Positions 1 to 9,200 of a DNA stretch of 37,687 bases are shown one piece after another (positions within the stretch are counted from its first letter, which is position 1; each line of letters starts with the position of its first letter). Position numbers and translations under genes: made by a program. The notes beneath the pieces are model-generated. The model was not told the DNA's origin and searched no databases. It saw only the letters and a list, made by a program, of their open reading frames with translations. Origin of the DNA: Verrucomicrobiia bacterium (GTDB lineage: Bacteria; Verrucomicrobiota; Verrucomicrobiia; Limisphaerales; UBA11358); contig JARLJW010000059.1 in the NCBI GenBank assembly GCA_031290985.1, forward strand, positions 1 through 37,687, given 5' to 3'.

Positions 1-136
1 GTCTCTTCTCGGCAACCAAGCGCAAGGCGCGAGGCTACCGTTCCACAGAGTATCAGACCGCCATGCTCTACTTCGTAGCGGGCAAGTTAGAAATCCCATA
101 TTATAGTTAACTACCCATTACAAACGTCGAGGAACC
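1..136 (+). mobile_element. Right end of an ISL3-like insertion sequence (partial)
   Basis: The window opens inside the last codons of a transposase. The sequence after its stop runs to a GGAACC at 131-136. Read in reverse, the end is GGTTCCTCGACG, which resembles the GG-N-TC-type termini of ISL3 elements. The other end lies outside the window, so the inverted repeat cannot be confirmed and the boundary at 136 is an estimate. Confidence 0.45.
3..110 (+). CDS. Transposase C-terminus, ISL3-like (partial, 5' end outside window)
   Basis: An open frame enters the window and stops with TAA at 108-110, giving 35 residues. It contains KRKARGYRSTEYQTAMLYFV followed by AGKLEIP. The pattern of a basic K-x-K-A-R-G-Y/F-R segment followed by a hydrophobic stretch and GKL near the C-terminus is typical of ISL3-family (IS204/IS1001/IS1165) DDE transposases. 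The catalytic residues are upstream of the window, so activity cannot be judged. Another DDE family with a similar tail is possible. Confidence 0.55.
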   Translation, partial: LFSATKRKARGYRSTEYQTAMLYFVAGKLEIPYYS

Positions 137-363
137 ACATTTTTGAAATAATTTGATGATGCACTCTCCGGATGTTCCCAGTGTAATTTTAATTGGAGCA
201 CCGGGTGAAGAGGATGTAAAAAGGCAGCAAGGCTTTAATCAGTTTCTCCATGAATTTGTCTTTCTAAAAAGCCGCCTCTTCGCAGTTGTTTGTCCTGCCA
301 TTGCCGGATAGAACTTGTTTGTACCTGGCGTTGATGTGCGTGGGGTTTCATGCTGGACGGTAG
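137..363. other. AT-rich stretch between IS end and gene fragment
   Basis: This stretch is clearly more AT-rich than the rest of the window. It holds one short plus-strand ORF of 51 codons (156-311, starting with two adjacent ATG codons) with no recognisable domain and no clear Shine-Dalgarno. I see no RNA gene, terminator or strong promoter. It may be the site where the insertion sequence entered, or imported DNA. Confidence 0.3.
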
Positions 364-726
364 TTAGGACTGGGACAGCCGGTAGAACACCGCCGGGGCG
401 GCCGAATCCATGACGGTGGGCACCGAACTGGCGTTGCTGCTGCAGGGCAAATCAAACCATTGGCCGGAGTCAGAGTGGTTGGTTTGGGCTTGGAGAATCC
501 AACCCAGTTGATCGGCCGGCCATGTGATGGTGAGCGTTTTGCCGGTGACGCTGGCCGTGATGTTCGTCAGTGCGCCACTCACGGAAACATGTCCGCTCAC
601 CGAGCCCGAACAATTGATCTGAAAATACCCGCCGCCGTTCGAGAAGGTAAGGCTGCCACTGAGCCTTTTCCTATAAATCAAAATGCCCTGAAGCCTTTGC
701 TTCAGGGCATTTTGTCTTCCGGCCAT
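364..726 (-). pseudogene. C-terminal fragment of a verrucomicrobial surface protein
   Basis: The minus-strand frame ends at 364 with a tail containing LTITWPADQLGWILQAQTN and, at the very end, FYRLSQS. This is the kind of C-terminal module that closes many large secreted Verrucomicrobiota proteins; the 709-residue protein at 1658-3787 ends similarly with FYRVTSP. Only about 100 residues are left. The formal start of the open frame (726) lies upstream of the transcription terminator at 679-714 and the frame reads straight through it, so the first 15 or so codons are probably not real coding sequence. No signal peptide or complete domain is present. It is best read as the remnant of a larger gene truncated near the insertion sequence. 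A real small secreted gene is less likely. Confidence 0.5.
679..714 (-). terminator. Perfect 16-bp hairpin terminator downstream of pseudopilin gene
   Basis: CAAAATGCCCTGAAGC at 679-694 pairs perfectly with GCTTCAGGGCATTTTG at 699-714 around a 4-nt loop (CTTT). The A/T-rich base of the stem supplies a short U-run in either direction. It lies 20 bp after the stop of the pseudopilin gene at 734, so it most likely ends the two-gene minus-strand unit 3787-734. It may work in both directions. Confidence 0.8.
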
Positions 727-733
727 CCACTCT

Positions 734-1621
734 TCAAGGCCGGAACAAGCTCATTGCATATTGGAAGTCCGGCGCGCTCGGGGTGGAAGCGGAAATTGCG
801 TTCCATACTGCTACATTAAAGGCGTCTGGCTCCGCCTTGATTCCCTGCCACATCACGTGCCCATCACCAAATCCCGCATTCAGACCTGAGGCGGAACTGC
901 CGTTCTTGTGGGAAATCTGATCCAGCCCCTTGTACATCACATCCACCACCATGCTCCGTTTCTGATCCACCGACGTCACTTTGAACGCCGGGACGCAGAT
1001 CCAAGATTTCAAAGTTGAATTGGCACCCGTTGCGTCATAATGCGGCCAGTCTGGAATCACCTGTGCACTGGCCCCAACGGTAACCACGGGCCCCAGCTTG
1101 GTTGACTGCGGAAAATATTGGTACCCCGAACGCACATAACCAGGATTGGAGGCGTTGGCTGCAGCGGCGGCATCTGCGCCCAATGGCCACGGAGCTTTAG
1201 CCGTATAATTGTCGTACGTCAGGTTGTCATCCTTCGGGTTGCTCGGGCAATAAAAAATTTTACCGTCCGTCACCACCTTCGCGCTCCACAACAGCCCAAG
1301 GTTGTATGGCCCGCCGTCGGCATCATAGGTCGGCGGCGAGACGTTCACCGGCGTGTACCTGAACATCTCGTATGGGTACTGCAGGTTTCCGTTGTAGCGG
1401 AATTTTAAGAACGGCATGATGTCGCCGGAGTCCGTGGCGTAGATGTTGATGCTCAAGCAAGTCTGCCGCAGGTTGTTGACGCAGCTGATGCGTTTTGCGC
1501 GCTCCTTGGCACTCGCCAGCGCCGGCAACAACAACGCCGCCAAGATGGCGATAATGGCGATGACCACCAGCAGTTCAATGAGCGTGAAGCCGCGTCCCGA
1601 CTTTTTTGTGATGAGTTTCAT
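734..1621 (-). CDS. Type II secretion-type pseudopilin (prepilin leader, H-x-DG motif)
   Basis: The protein has 295 residues. A basic leader ends at G11 and is followed by [20 protein letters not shown], the prepilin peptidase site and hydrophobic helix, with Glu at position 5 of the mature protein (E16). The rest is the globular domain common in Verrucomicrobiota and Planctomycetota, with a CxxNLRQ-like segment after the helix and a [10 protein letters not shown] motif near the C-terminus. By family knowledge it would be processed by a prepilin peptidase and join a pseudopilus or stay at the cell surface; its exact role is unknown. It starts 36 bp after the stop of the secreted protein gene upstream and is followed by a strong terminator, so the two are probably one transcription unit. 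The ATG is fixed by the leader motif. Confidence 0.85.
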   Translation of the reverse strand: MKLITKKSGRGFTLIELLVVIAIIAILAALLLPALASAKERAKRISCVNNLRQTCLSINIYATDSGDIMPFLKFRYNGNLQYPYEMFRYTPVNVSPPTYDADGGPYNLGLLWSAKVVTDGKIFYCPSNPKDDNLTYDNYTAKAPWPLGADAAAAANASNPGYVRSGYQYFPQSTKLGPVVTVGASAQVIPDWPHYDATGANSTLKSWICVPAFKVTSVDQKRSMVVDVMYKGLDQISHKNGSSASGLNAGFGDGHVMWQGIKAEPDAFNVAVWNAISASTPSAPDFQYAMSLFRP

Positions 1622-1657
1622 GAATTGTAGGTTGTATATATTTTATCTCACTGATGG

Positions 1658-3787
1658 TCAGGGGCTGGTCACTCGGTAAAATCCAGTGGTCGCCGTCGCC
1701 GTCGTGTCCGTATATGACGTCGTCGATATCCCGGTCTGCAAGGTGGTCCACAACGCATCTGTCAGACTCACCTTGCGCTGCACGGTGTAAGTGAAGCTCC
1801 CCGTTGGCGTCGGCGTCCACGTCAGCGAGACGTTGCTGCCAGTGCGTGAAACCGTGCCCATGGCAATGGTGTTCGGCACGGACGGCCCCGCAATCACCTC
1901 CACCTTGAACTCCGCAATATTGAAACTGTCCGCCGTGGTTTCCAGCGAATTCGGCCGGATGGCGAACGCGTCAAAACGATGATACGCAAGGTTGGTTTCC
2001 GTGACCGAGAATGCCCAGTTCGTTCCGCCGCCCGTGATGTTGTTCGAGAAGATCACAGTGTTCACAGCCGCGCGGATCACGTTCATCACCAGCGTGTACT
2101 GGGTTCCGGCTTGAAACGCTGGTGCATTCGAGTAGCCGCCGCCCGAAGGACCGCTGCCCAGGGACGTGAAGCTCGCGGTCGAGCCCATCAGGTTCACATC
2201 GTTCAAACTCGTCCGCGCCAGCAGGGACAAGGGCGAACTGGCCGTGAAAGTGGGGCCGAAATCAAGGCTCAGCATGTAGCCCCGGACATTAACGCCGCTG
2301 CCCGCGCTGCCGCCGACCGTGGTGTCATCATTGGAGACCCGGATACCCCCGTCGGCATAGTCAAACACCCCGATCCGCACCGACGAATTGTTGGTATGTG
2401 CCGTGTACCCTGTGGGCGTGAATGGCATCGTCACTTTCATGGTATTGCCCACGGCCAAATGGACCGGTAAAGTGTTGGTAGGCGTAAAGTAACCCAGCCA
2501 CAGGGTGGAGGTGCCGGAAGCTGGCGTCGCCGTCATCGGCGCACCCGGACTGCCACCGTGATATATATCCAGGCTCGTTGAACTCGCTGTATACCAAGCG
2601 GCGTTGTTGACGGTCACAGGTGTGATCGGTTCAACGAAACTGACATTAAACAAGTCATCCACCACCACGCCCGCCGGTGTGGCCACCGGCGCAGTCAGCG
2701 TCACGGTCGCCACGCTCGAGGTGGCGTAGGAGTTGTTGCACGCCACATAAACGATGGCCCGGTATTGGTTCCCGTTGTCCGTCGCCAATGAAAGGTTCGG
2801 CGTTGTATAGCTCGCCAAGGTCGCACCCGCAATGGTCGTCCAACTCGTGCCGCCGTTGTTGCTCACCTGCCATTGGTAGGTCGGGGAAGTGGCGGCGCTC
2901 GCGGCCTTTGCGTTCAGCGTGGCGGAGATTTCCGCGACCTGTGTGATGTTGGTCGGGTTGCTGTCAAAGCCTGCGCCGACGCAAATACCGTATGGCGGCG
3001 TCGCTTCCGCCCACGTCGAGGTCACCCGGAATTCATCGAACTGCGCATTCGCGCCACCGCACACCACAAACCGGCCGGGCCCGCTGCCGGCGTTAACTTC
3101 CGTCCCATCCGTGGTCAAGGTGCCGGTGATGGCCGCCGCCGGCGGCACGCTGCCTTCGCCCGCTCCAAACGAGCCCGGCGGCGGATTGATCCACAATTCA
3201 ACCGTGTCGTTTTGCGGACCCACGATCATGTGATGCCGCACCACCACAAAGATCGTCTGCCCCGCGGCGATGTTCGTCGGCGCATAGACCACCGGGCCCG
3301 ACGGTTTGGATATCCCGAGTTGGATGCTGCCTGCCACATTCTTGGCGAGCATGTCCCAGTATTGCGCCGTGCCCGTGCCGCTGGTCCCCACGTTTACCCG
3401 GAACAGCAGTTTACCATCCGCGTCCGTCACGCTGTTGAACTTGTAGAGGAACGAAAAATAGATGTTGGTGTCCGTGGTTGTCGCCGGAAAGGTGCCGCTG
3501 GGCACAAAATCGTTGCGCGCTTTGAGGTCCGTGGTGCCGCTGATGAACACCTTATCACCAGCCGACGCCGCCAGCCCGAGGGCCGTGCCGTCCAGACTGC
3601 CGCTGCCGTTGGTGACGACCACGTTGGCGCTGGAATTTTCCCAGCCGTCCGCTGCGCCCGTGCCCGCCACCCCCAAGTTCCCCGTGGTGTAACCCACGAA
3701 TTCGCAGGTCTTGTAAACCACCGCGCCCGCCGTTTGATATAATAATACGGCAAATGCGGCCAGAATGATGCCAATGATTTTTTTCAT
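1658..3787 (-). CDS. Secreted multidomain surface protein (LamG-like, Ig-like, FN3-like)
   Basis: The protein has 709 residues. It begins MKKIIGIILAAFAVLLYQTAGA, a signal peptide of about 22 residues. Residues about 25-255 look like a jelly-roll/LamG-type beta sandwich. About 275-365 resemble an Ig-like repeat (YQWQVSNNGGTSWTTIAG). About 380-630 form a second beta-rich region, and about 640-709 resemble a fibronectin type III-like end (VSLTWTPTPTGSFTYTVQRK, ending FYRVTSP). Such proteins are usually exported and may bind or degrade polysaccharides, but I see no catalytic motif and assign no substrate. It leads a probable two-gene unit with the pseudopilin at 734-1621. It lies divergent from a XylR-type sugar-sensing regulator, which suggests carbohydrate-dependent expression; that link is inference from position. 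Confidence 0.75.
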   Translation of the reverse strand: MKKIIGIILAAFAVLLYQTAGAVVYKTCEFVGYTTGNLGVAGTGAADGWENSSANVVVTNGSGSLDGTALGLAASAGDKVFISGTTDLKARNDFVPSGTFPATTTDTNIYFSFLYKFNSVTDADGKLLFRVNVGTSGTGTAQYWDMLAKNVAGSIQLGISKPSGPVVYAPTNIAAGQTIFVVVRHHMIVGPQNDTVELWINPPPGSFGAGEGSVPPAAAITGTLTTDGTEVNAGSGPGRFVVCGGANAQFDEFRVTSTWAEATPPYGICVGAGFDSNPTNITQVAEISATLNAKAASAATSPTYQWQVSNNGGTSWTTIAGATLASYTTPNLSLATDNGNQYRAIVYVACNNSYATSSVATVTLTAPVATPAGVVVDDLFNVSFVEPITPVTVNNAAWYTASSTSLDIYHGGSPGAPMTATPASGTSTLWLGYFTPTNTLPVHLAVGNTMKVTMPFTPTGYTAHTNNSSVRIGVFDYADGGIRVSNDDTTVGGSAGSGVNVRGYMLSLDFGPTFTASSPLSLLARTSLNDVNLMGSTASFTSLGSGPSGGGYSNAPAFQAGTQYTLVMNVIRAAVNTVIFSNNITGGGTNWAFSVTETNLAYHRFDAFAIRPNSLETTADSFNIAEFKVEVIAGPSVPNTIAMGTVSRTGSNVSLTWTPTPTGSFTYTVQRKVSLTDALWTTLQTGISTTSYTDTTATATTGFYRVTSP

Positions 3788-3836
3788 GGTTTTCTTAAAA
3801 ACGTTTGTGGGTGACTCAACAACCCTAGCTTAGTTT

Positions 3837-3865
3837 TTTACAATTGGAAGTGAGTCGGGTTGCAA
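3837..3865 (-). promoter_or_regulatory. Candidate sigma-70-type promoter for the secreted protein gene
   Basis: On the minus strand TTGCAA (3860-3865) and TGTAAA (3837-3842) are separated by 17 bp, about 50 bp upstream of the start codon at 3787. The match to consensus is moderate. The -35 element overlaps the palindrome at 3863-3874. Confidence 0.4.
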
Positions 3866-3874
3866 ATCGATTTG
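3863..3874. promoter_or_regulatory. Perfect 12-bp palindrome, possible operator
   Basis: CAAATCGATTTG is a perfect palindrome in the 250-bp gap between the divergent secreted-protein and XylR-type regulator genes. It overlaps the candidate -35 box of the secreted-protein gene. A dimeric regulator such as the neighbouring one could bind here. AraC-type sites are often direct repeats, so this assignment is tentative. Confidence 0.3.
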
Positions 3875-3985
3875 AAAAAAAAGCACTATCCCGCCCCCAA
3901 AATTCCCACCCCTTCACAATCATCCCATTCAAAAAGCCTCTTTAAAATCAGGGGTTGGAATAAAATGCACCGGCGCGGTTAAAGC

Positions 3986-4014
3986 TTGCTTGTCGCGGCA
4001 AGGCCCTTTACTAG
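3986..4014 (+). promoter_or_regulatory. Candidate promoter for the XylR-type regulator
   Basis: TTGCTT (3986-3991) and TACTAG (4009-4014) are separated by 17 bp, 23 bp before the ATG at 4038. Both boxes match the consensus only partly. Confidence 0.25.
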
Positions 4015-4037
4015 TAATTTCCTAGCATCACTATCGA

Positions 4038-5183
4038 ATGGCCAAGAAACAAAAGCGCGTGCTCCTCGCCCTCGGCTGGTACGATTACCGCCTCCACAAG
4101 GGCATTGAAAAATATGCCCAGGAACATGGCTGGCACCTCTACGCCGACTACACCCGCGAAAAGGTCATCCCTTGGGGCTGGGAAGGCGATGGCATCCTCG
4201 CCTGGCTTGGCGCCGGGGATGACCTGGCCGATTTCGTCAAGTCCGCCAACCTCCCCACCGTCGATTTCAGCTACCGCCGGCCGCACCTGAAATTCGCGCG
4301 TGTCCTCGAGGATCATGCGCATGCCGCCCGGATGGCCGCCGAACATTTTCTCACGCGCGGCTTCACCAATTTTTGTTTCTACAGCGACGCCAACAACTGG
4401 TCCTATGAGGAACGCGGCCAGGGCTTCGTCAAGGCGCTCGGCGACACCGGCCACAACTGCGCCTGGCTCCGCTGGCTCGAATCCCCCGCCTACGCCACCG
4501 GCAAACAGGAATGGCAGCGCAAACGCAAGTGGCTGGCCACCCAGATGAAACAGTCTTCCAAGCCCCTCGCGGTTTTCGCGGCCAACGACCAGCAGGCCCT
4601 CGACGTCCTTGAATCCTGCGAAAGCGTCGGCATCAAGATTCCCGAGGAGGTCGCCATCCTTGGCAGTGAAACCTATCTGCTCGCGCCGGATGCCATGCAT
4701 ACGCCCATTTCCAGCGTGGACACCAATCTGGAAATCCTCGGCTACCGCGGTGCCGAGCTGCTGGACCAGCTCATGAGCGGCGGCAAGGCGCCCGACGAAC
4801 CCGTGCGCGTGCCCGCCGCCGGCGTCGTCGTCCGCAAAAGCAGCGACATCCTCACGATCAAGCACCAGGGCGTCGCCCGCAGCCTCCGCCACATCTGGGA
4901 GCATGGCCATGAGCCCATCTGCATCAAGGATCTCGTCACGGTCTCGGCCATGTCCCGCCGCGGCCTGCACAAGGCCTTCCTCGAACATCTCGGCCGCACG
5001 CCCGGCCACGAACTCCAGCGCGTCCGCATCGAGCGCGCCAAAAAATTCCTCGCCAAGACCGACCAGAAGGTCGAGACCATCGCCCTCGACTGCGGCTACC
5101 AGAGCATCAACAGCTTCTGCGTCGCTTTCAAGCGCGCCACCGGAATGTCCGCCAAAAAATTCCGCGAAAAAATGCGCCAGTAA
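4038..5183 (+). CDS. XylR-type transcriptional regulator (sugar-binding domain plus AraC HTH)
   Basis: The protein has 381 residues. Residues about 7-270 form a LacI-type periplasmic-binding-protein fold: the N-terminal strand KRVLLALGWYDYRLHKGIEKY, then VFAANDQQALDVLES and IPEEVAILG, which are family hallmarks. Residues about 275-380 are an AraC-type double helix-turn-helix ending in IALDCGYQSINSFCVAFKR. There is no N-terminal LacI HTH, which places it in the XylR branch. These proteins bind a sugar and activate catabolic or surface genes. It is transcribed away from the secreted-protein/pseudopilin pair, the most likely local target. A decayed piece of a very similar HTH sequence lies at 10435-10511. 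The ligand cannot be read from the sequence. Confidence 0.88.
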   Translation: MAKKQKRVLLALGWYDYRLHKGIEKYAQEHGWHLYADYTREKVIPWGWEGDGILAWLGAGDDLADFVKSANLPTVDFSYRRPHLKFARVLEDHAHAARMAAEHFLTRGFTNFCFYSDANNWSYEERGQGFVKALGDTGHNCAWLRWLESPAYATGKQEWQRKRKWLATQMKQSSKPLAVFAANDQQALDVLESCESVGIKIPEEVAILGSETYLLAPDAMHTPISSVDTNLEILGYRGAELLDQLMSGGKAPDEPVRVPAAGVVVRKSSDILTIKHQGVARSLRHIWEHGHEPICIKDLVTVSAMSRRGLHKAFLEHLGRTPGHELQRVRIERAKKFLAKTDQKVETIALDCGYQSINSFCVAFKRATGMSAKKFREKMRQ

Positions 5184-5393
5184 CTCGTGACGGGCGGTGC
5201 GCTTGCAAAACACGCACCCAAACCGAGCGCCGGGCATCGCCCGACTTGAGGCGGCCACCAATTCCTGGCCATCAAATTATATGGCGGCAACCCGCGGATG
5301 TTCCTTCTCCGCCCGGAGCAGGCCATGGGGAAGCGCTGTCGTTTCTTTATTTTGCATCGCCTCGTAATGCGGGTCGTGATAAAGCTCTGCGGC

Positions 5394-6161
5394 GTGAATA
5401 CAACCGTCCCAACAACGCCCGCGTCTGAAGCGGGCGCGGAAGCGCGCGGGGCGGTCTTCGTTACGACGCAATGGTCGGTCGTGTTGGCCGCCTCCCGCAG
5501 CGACACCACGAAGGCGCAGGCCGCATTGGAGAAATTGTGCCTGGCATATTGGTATCCGCTTTACGCTTACGTCCGGCGGCGCGGACACCCGGCCCCGGAT
5601 GCGCAGGATTTGACCCAGGCCTTTTTCGCCCGTTTGCTGGAACGCCACTGGGTGAGCGCCGCGGACCGCGAACGGGGCCGGTTCCGAACTTTTCTGCTCA
5701 CGGCCATGAGCCGGTTCCTCGCGGATGAATGGGACAAGACGCGGGCGCAAAAACGTGGCGGCGGCGTGAGGCATGTGCCCATCCAACTGGATGCGGCCGA
5801 GACCCGTTACGGCCACGAACCGGCGGACCCTTGCACGCCGGAACAGGTTTACGAACGCCGCTGGGCGCTGACGTTGCTCGACACGGTGCTGCAACGGCTG
5901 CGTGCGGAATACGAAGATGCGGGCCGGGGTGAATTATTCGCCGGGTTGAATTCCAGCCTGGTCGGCGGTCGCGAATCACAGCCTTATGCAGAACTGGCGA
6001 CGAAGCTGGATATGAATGAAGGCGCGGTCAAAGTGGCCGTCCACCGGTTGCGCAAACGCTACCGGAAATTGCTGCGGGCGGAAATCGCGGAAACCATGAC
6101 TGCAACGGAGGATGTGGACCAGGAACTCCGCCATCTCTTTGCCGTGCTGGCCGGGCGTTAG
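5394..6161 (+). CDS. ECF-type RNA polymerase sigma factor
   Basis: From the GTG at 5394 the protein has 255 residues. It contains region 2 (FVTTQWSVVLAAS, then CLAYWYPLYAYVRRRG and DAQDLTQAFFARLLER) and a region 4 helix-turn-helix (YAELATKLDMNEGAVKVAVH). The 'TxWSVVL' opening and 'DLTQ-FF' box are typical of the long ECF group found in Planctomycetota and Verrucomicrobiota next to Ser/Thr kinases. The frame is open from an ATG at 5298, and there is another ATG at 5367. The GTG start gives an N-terminus (NTTVPTTP) like that of relatives, but no strong Shine-Dalgarno decides it. The kinase gene follows after 98 bp, so the kinase probably acts in the same signalling path. No anti-sigma factor is visible nearby. 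Confidence 0.85.
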   Translation: MNTTVPTTPASEAGAEARGAVFVTTQWSVVLAASRSDTTKAQAALEKLCLAYWYPLYAYVRRRGHPAPDAQDLTQAFFARLLERHWVSAADRERGRFRTFLLTAMSRFLADEWDKTRAQKRGGGVRHVPIQLDAAETRYGHEPADPCTPEQVYERRWALTLLDTVLQRLRAEYEDAGRGELFAGLNSSLVGGRESQPYAELATKLDMNEGAVKVAVHRLRKRYRKLLRAEIAETMTATEDVDQELRHLFAVLAGR

Positions 6162-6259
6162 CCGGTTTGCCAGGCTCCCGGCCATAAAATTTCTGTTTTA
6201 ATCAGGCCGGCGGGTAACCTTTCATCCGCGTTTCCTAAGAACGGGTTGAACGAGATATT

Positions 6260-9200
6260 ATGGACGCGAAACGCATTTGCCCAAGCTGCCAGAAGCCGCT
6301 CGCCCCGGATGTGCCGCTGGGTCTGTGCCCGGAGTGTCTCATCGCGGCGGGCTTTCCCACGGGCATTGAAACGGACACTGGTTCCGCAAAGCAACCCGCC
6401 TTCGTCCCGCCCACGGTCGGGGAGATTGCCGCACTTTTTCCGCAGCTCGAAATCCTTGAACTGGTTGGCAAAGGCGGCATGGGCGCGGTTTACAAGGCGC
6501 GGCAAAAGCAGCTCAACCGGTTCGTCGCGCTGAAGATTCTGCCGCCGGACATCGGCCATGAACCGGCCTTCGCCGGACGCTTCACCCGCGAAGCCCAGGC
6601 GCTGGCGCAACTCAACCACCCCAACATCGTCACGCTTTACGAATTCGGCGAGACGGGCGGCCAGTTTTATTTTCTCATGGAATTCGTGGATGGCGTGAAC
6701 CTGCGTCAGCTTTTGCAAACCAGCCGCGTGTCACCACGCGAGGCGCTGGCCATCGTGCCGCAGATTTGCGACGCGCTGCAATTCGCGCACGACCAGGGCA
6801 TCGTCCACCGCGACATCAAACCGGACAACATACTGCTCGACCGCCGGGGCCGCGTGAAAGTGGCAGATTTTGGCCTGGCGAAAATCGTGAATGAAGGCAG
6901 TTCTTCGTTTGGAGTTCCGCCTTCAGGCGGTTCGGACCGGCTAAAGCCGGAACTCCAAACCTCGGATCTTACCAACGCGGGCAAAATCATGGGCACGCCG
7001 AACTACATGGCGCCGGAACAAGTCGAGCATCCCGGCGAGGTGGATCATCGGGCGGATATTTATGCGCTGGGCGTGGTGTTTTACCAGTTGCTCACCGGCG
7101 AACTGCCCGGCAAAGAAATCGAACCGCCGTCAAAGAAAGTTCCGATTGACGTGCGGCTGGATGAAGTCGTGCGGCGCGCGCTGGCGAGGCAACCCGGACT
7201 CCGCTTTCAACAGGTCAGCGAAGTGAAGACGATGGTGGAGACCATCGTGGCGAACGATGCCGGGCCGGCGGCAGCTCCCGCTCCAGCTCAATCTTCCACC
7301 CAGGCCATCAATCCAACCACCGGCAAAATCCCATGGCGGAAGGCGGTCCTGCTGGCCGGCGCGGCCGCCTGCATGCTCTTCGCCGGGTTCGCCCTCCAGT
7401 TCCTGGCCAAAAGCCAGGTGGTGCTCGGACCGCCCGGTGCCGATACGGCCAACGCCGGGGCAAACTGGTTTTCCAATGCGCAAGGTGGCGGCTCCGTGTC
7501 CGTTGATTTTAACCACCCCGCGACCAAAGGCGGTTGTGATTTCGTGCTCCGCAACACCAACAACACCGTTGCCGGGGTGGCAAGTCACGCGTCCTGGTGG
7601 TGTCCAGGCTTTTCCCTGGGACCGGCCGCCGAGGGAGCGAGACCGATCACCTTGTCCTTCGCCTACAAGCTGGATGATCCGGTGGCCGCCGGGGACAACC
7701 TGCGCGTTCAGTTGTGTTTCTGGGATTCAACCGGCACCAACTTCATGGGCGGACGGGACATCGATGTGGGCGCGCACACCGGCGATTCGGCCATGACCAG
7801 CTACCGGACGTTGACCATCCAAGGCATCCTGGCTCCCCCCCGAGCCCAGGTGATGCATATTGCCCTCCTCGCCAATCCAGATCCCGATGCCCGGTGGACT
7901 TCGGGCACGGGACGATTTGACAACCTTTCCGTCACCACCAGGGCGCATTCATTGCTCGCCAAAGCGGCTGCCGTCGCGGCGGTCCTGCTCGCCATTCCGG
8001 TTTTGATCTGGCTGCTGATTCTCTTTGGGCGTCAGCGCGCGCCGGCCCGCCAATATGCCAGCGCCGACAAATCGTGTTGGCGGGGGACGGTGATGTTTGT
8101 CGGCGTGGCCGCCTGCGTCATCCTCGCGGTGTTTGCCCTCAAGTTCCTGATCAAGAGGCAAATCCTGCTCGGGCCGCCTGATTCCGAAGCGGCCAGCGCC
8201 GGGGCAAACTGGATTTCAGATGCGAAAGGTGGCGGCTCCGTGTCCGTTGATTTTAACCACCCGGCGACCAAAGGCGGCTATGATTTGGTGCTCCGCAATA
8301 CCAGCAACTTCGTTGCCGGGGTGGAGAATCACGCGCTCTGGCGTGGCCCAAACTTTTCCCTTGGACCGGCCGCGGGTGGAGCGAGGCCAATCGCCGTTTC
8401 ATTCGCCTACCGGCTGGACGACCCCGTGGCCGCCAGGAACAAATTGCGCGTCCAGTTGTGTTTCTGGGATTCAACCGGCACCAACTTCCTGGGGGAGCGG
8501 GACGTTGATGTGGGTGGCCCCACCGGCGATTCAGCCATGACCAGCTACCGGACGTTGACCATCAACAGCATCCTCGTTCAGCCGAAAGCCCGGACGATGT
8601 ATATTGCCCTCCTTGCCAATGTAAATCCGGAACTGCGCTGGGCTTCCGGCACCGGACGCTTCGCCAATTTTTCCGTCACGTCCGCACCGCCCTCCTGGCT
8701 GTTCAAGGCCGGGGTCGGCGCTGCGGCTTTGATTGGCCTTGGTGCCTTGACCATGCTGCTGGTCTGCTTTTGGCGGCGGCGCACGCCGGCCCTTTCACCC
8801 GGTCCGGCTGCTTCCTCTGCCCAATCTCAACCTTTCGCTCAAACCATGAATATCAAAAACCTCAAATCATTTTGGCGCGGGGCGGTCATGTTTGCCGGCG
8901 TGGCGGCGTGCATGGCCCTCGCCGGGTTTGCCATCCAGTTCCTTTTCCAAAGGCCAATCATGCTCGGACCGGCCGATTCCGGCCCATCCAGCGGCGGCGC
9001 AAATTGGATGAGCGGCGCCTACGGGACCAGCACCGCCGCGATTGATTCCAGCGACCCCGCTGCGAAAGGCGGATATGATTTGGTGATCAACAACACGGTG
9101 GCCGGCGCGGAAAATAAAGCGGACTGGCGCAGCCTGCCTTTTGCGCTCGGCCCCGCTGCCGGCGGCGCCAGACCAATCACCTTTTCCTTCGCTTATAAAT

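Noticed and set aside
156..311. 51-codon plus-strand ORF
   Set aside because: It is too short, with no Shine-Dalgarno, no domain and an AT-rich setting; it is only mentioned under the 137-363 stretch.
4011..5261. Long minus-strand open frame
   Set aside because: It is the shadow of the XylR-type regulator and has no motif of its own.
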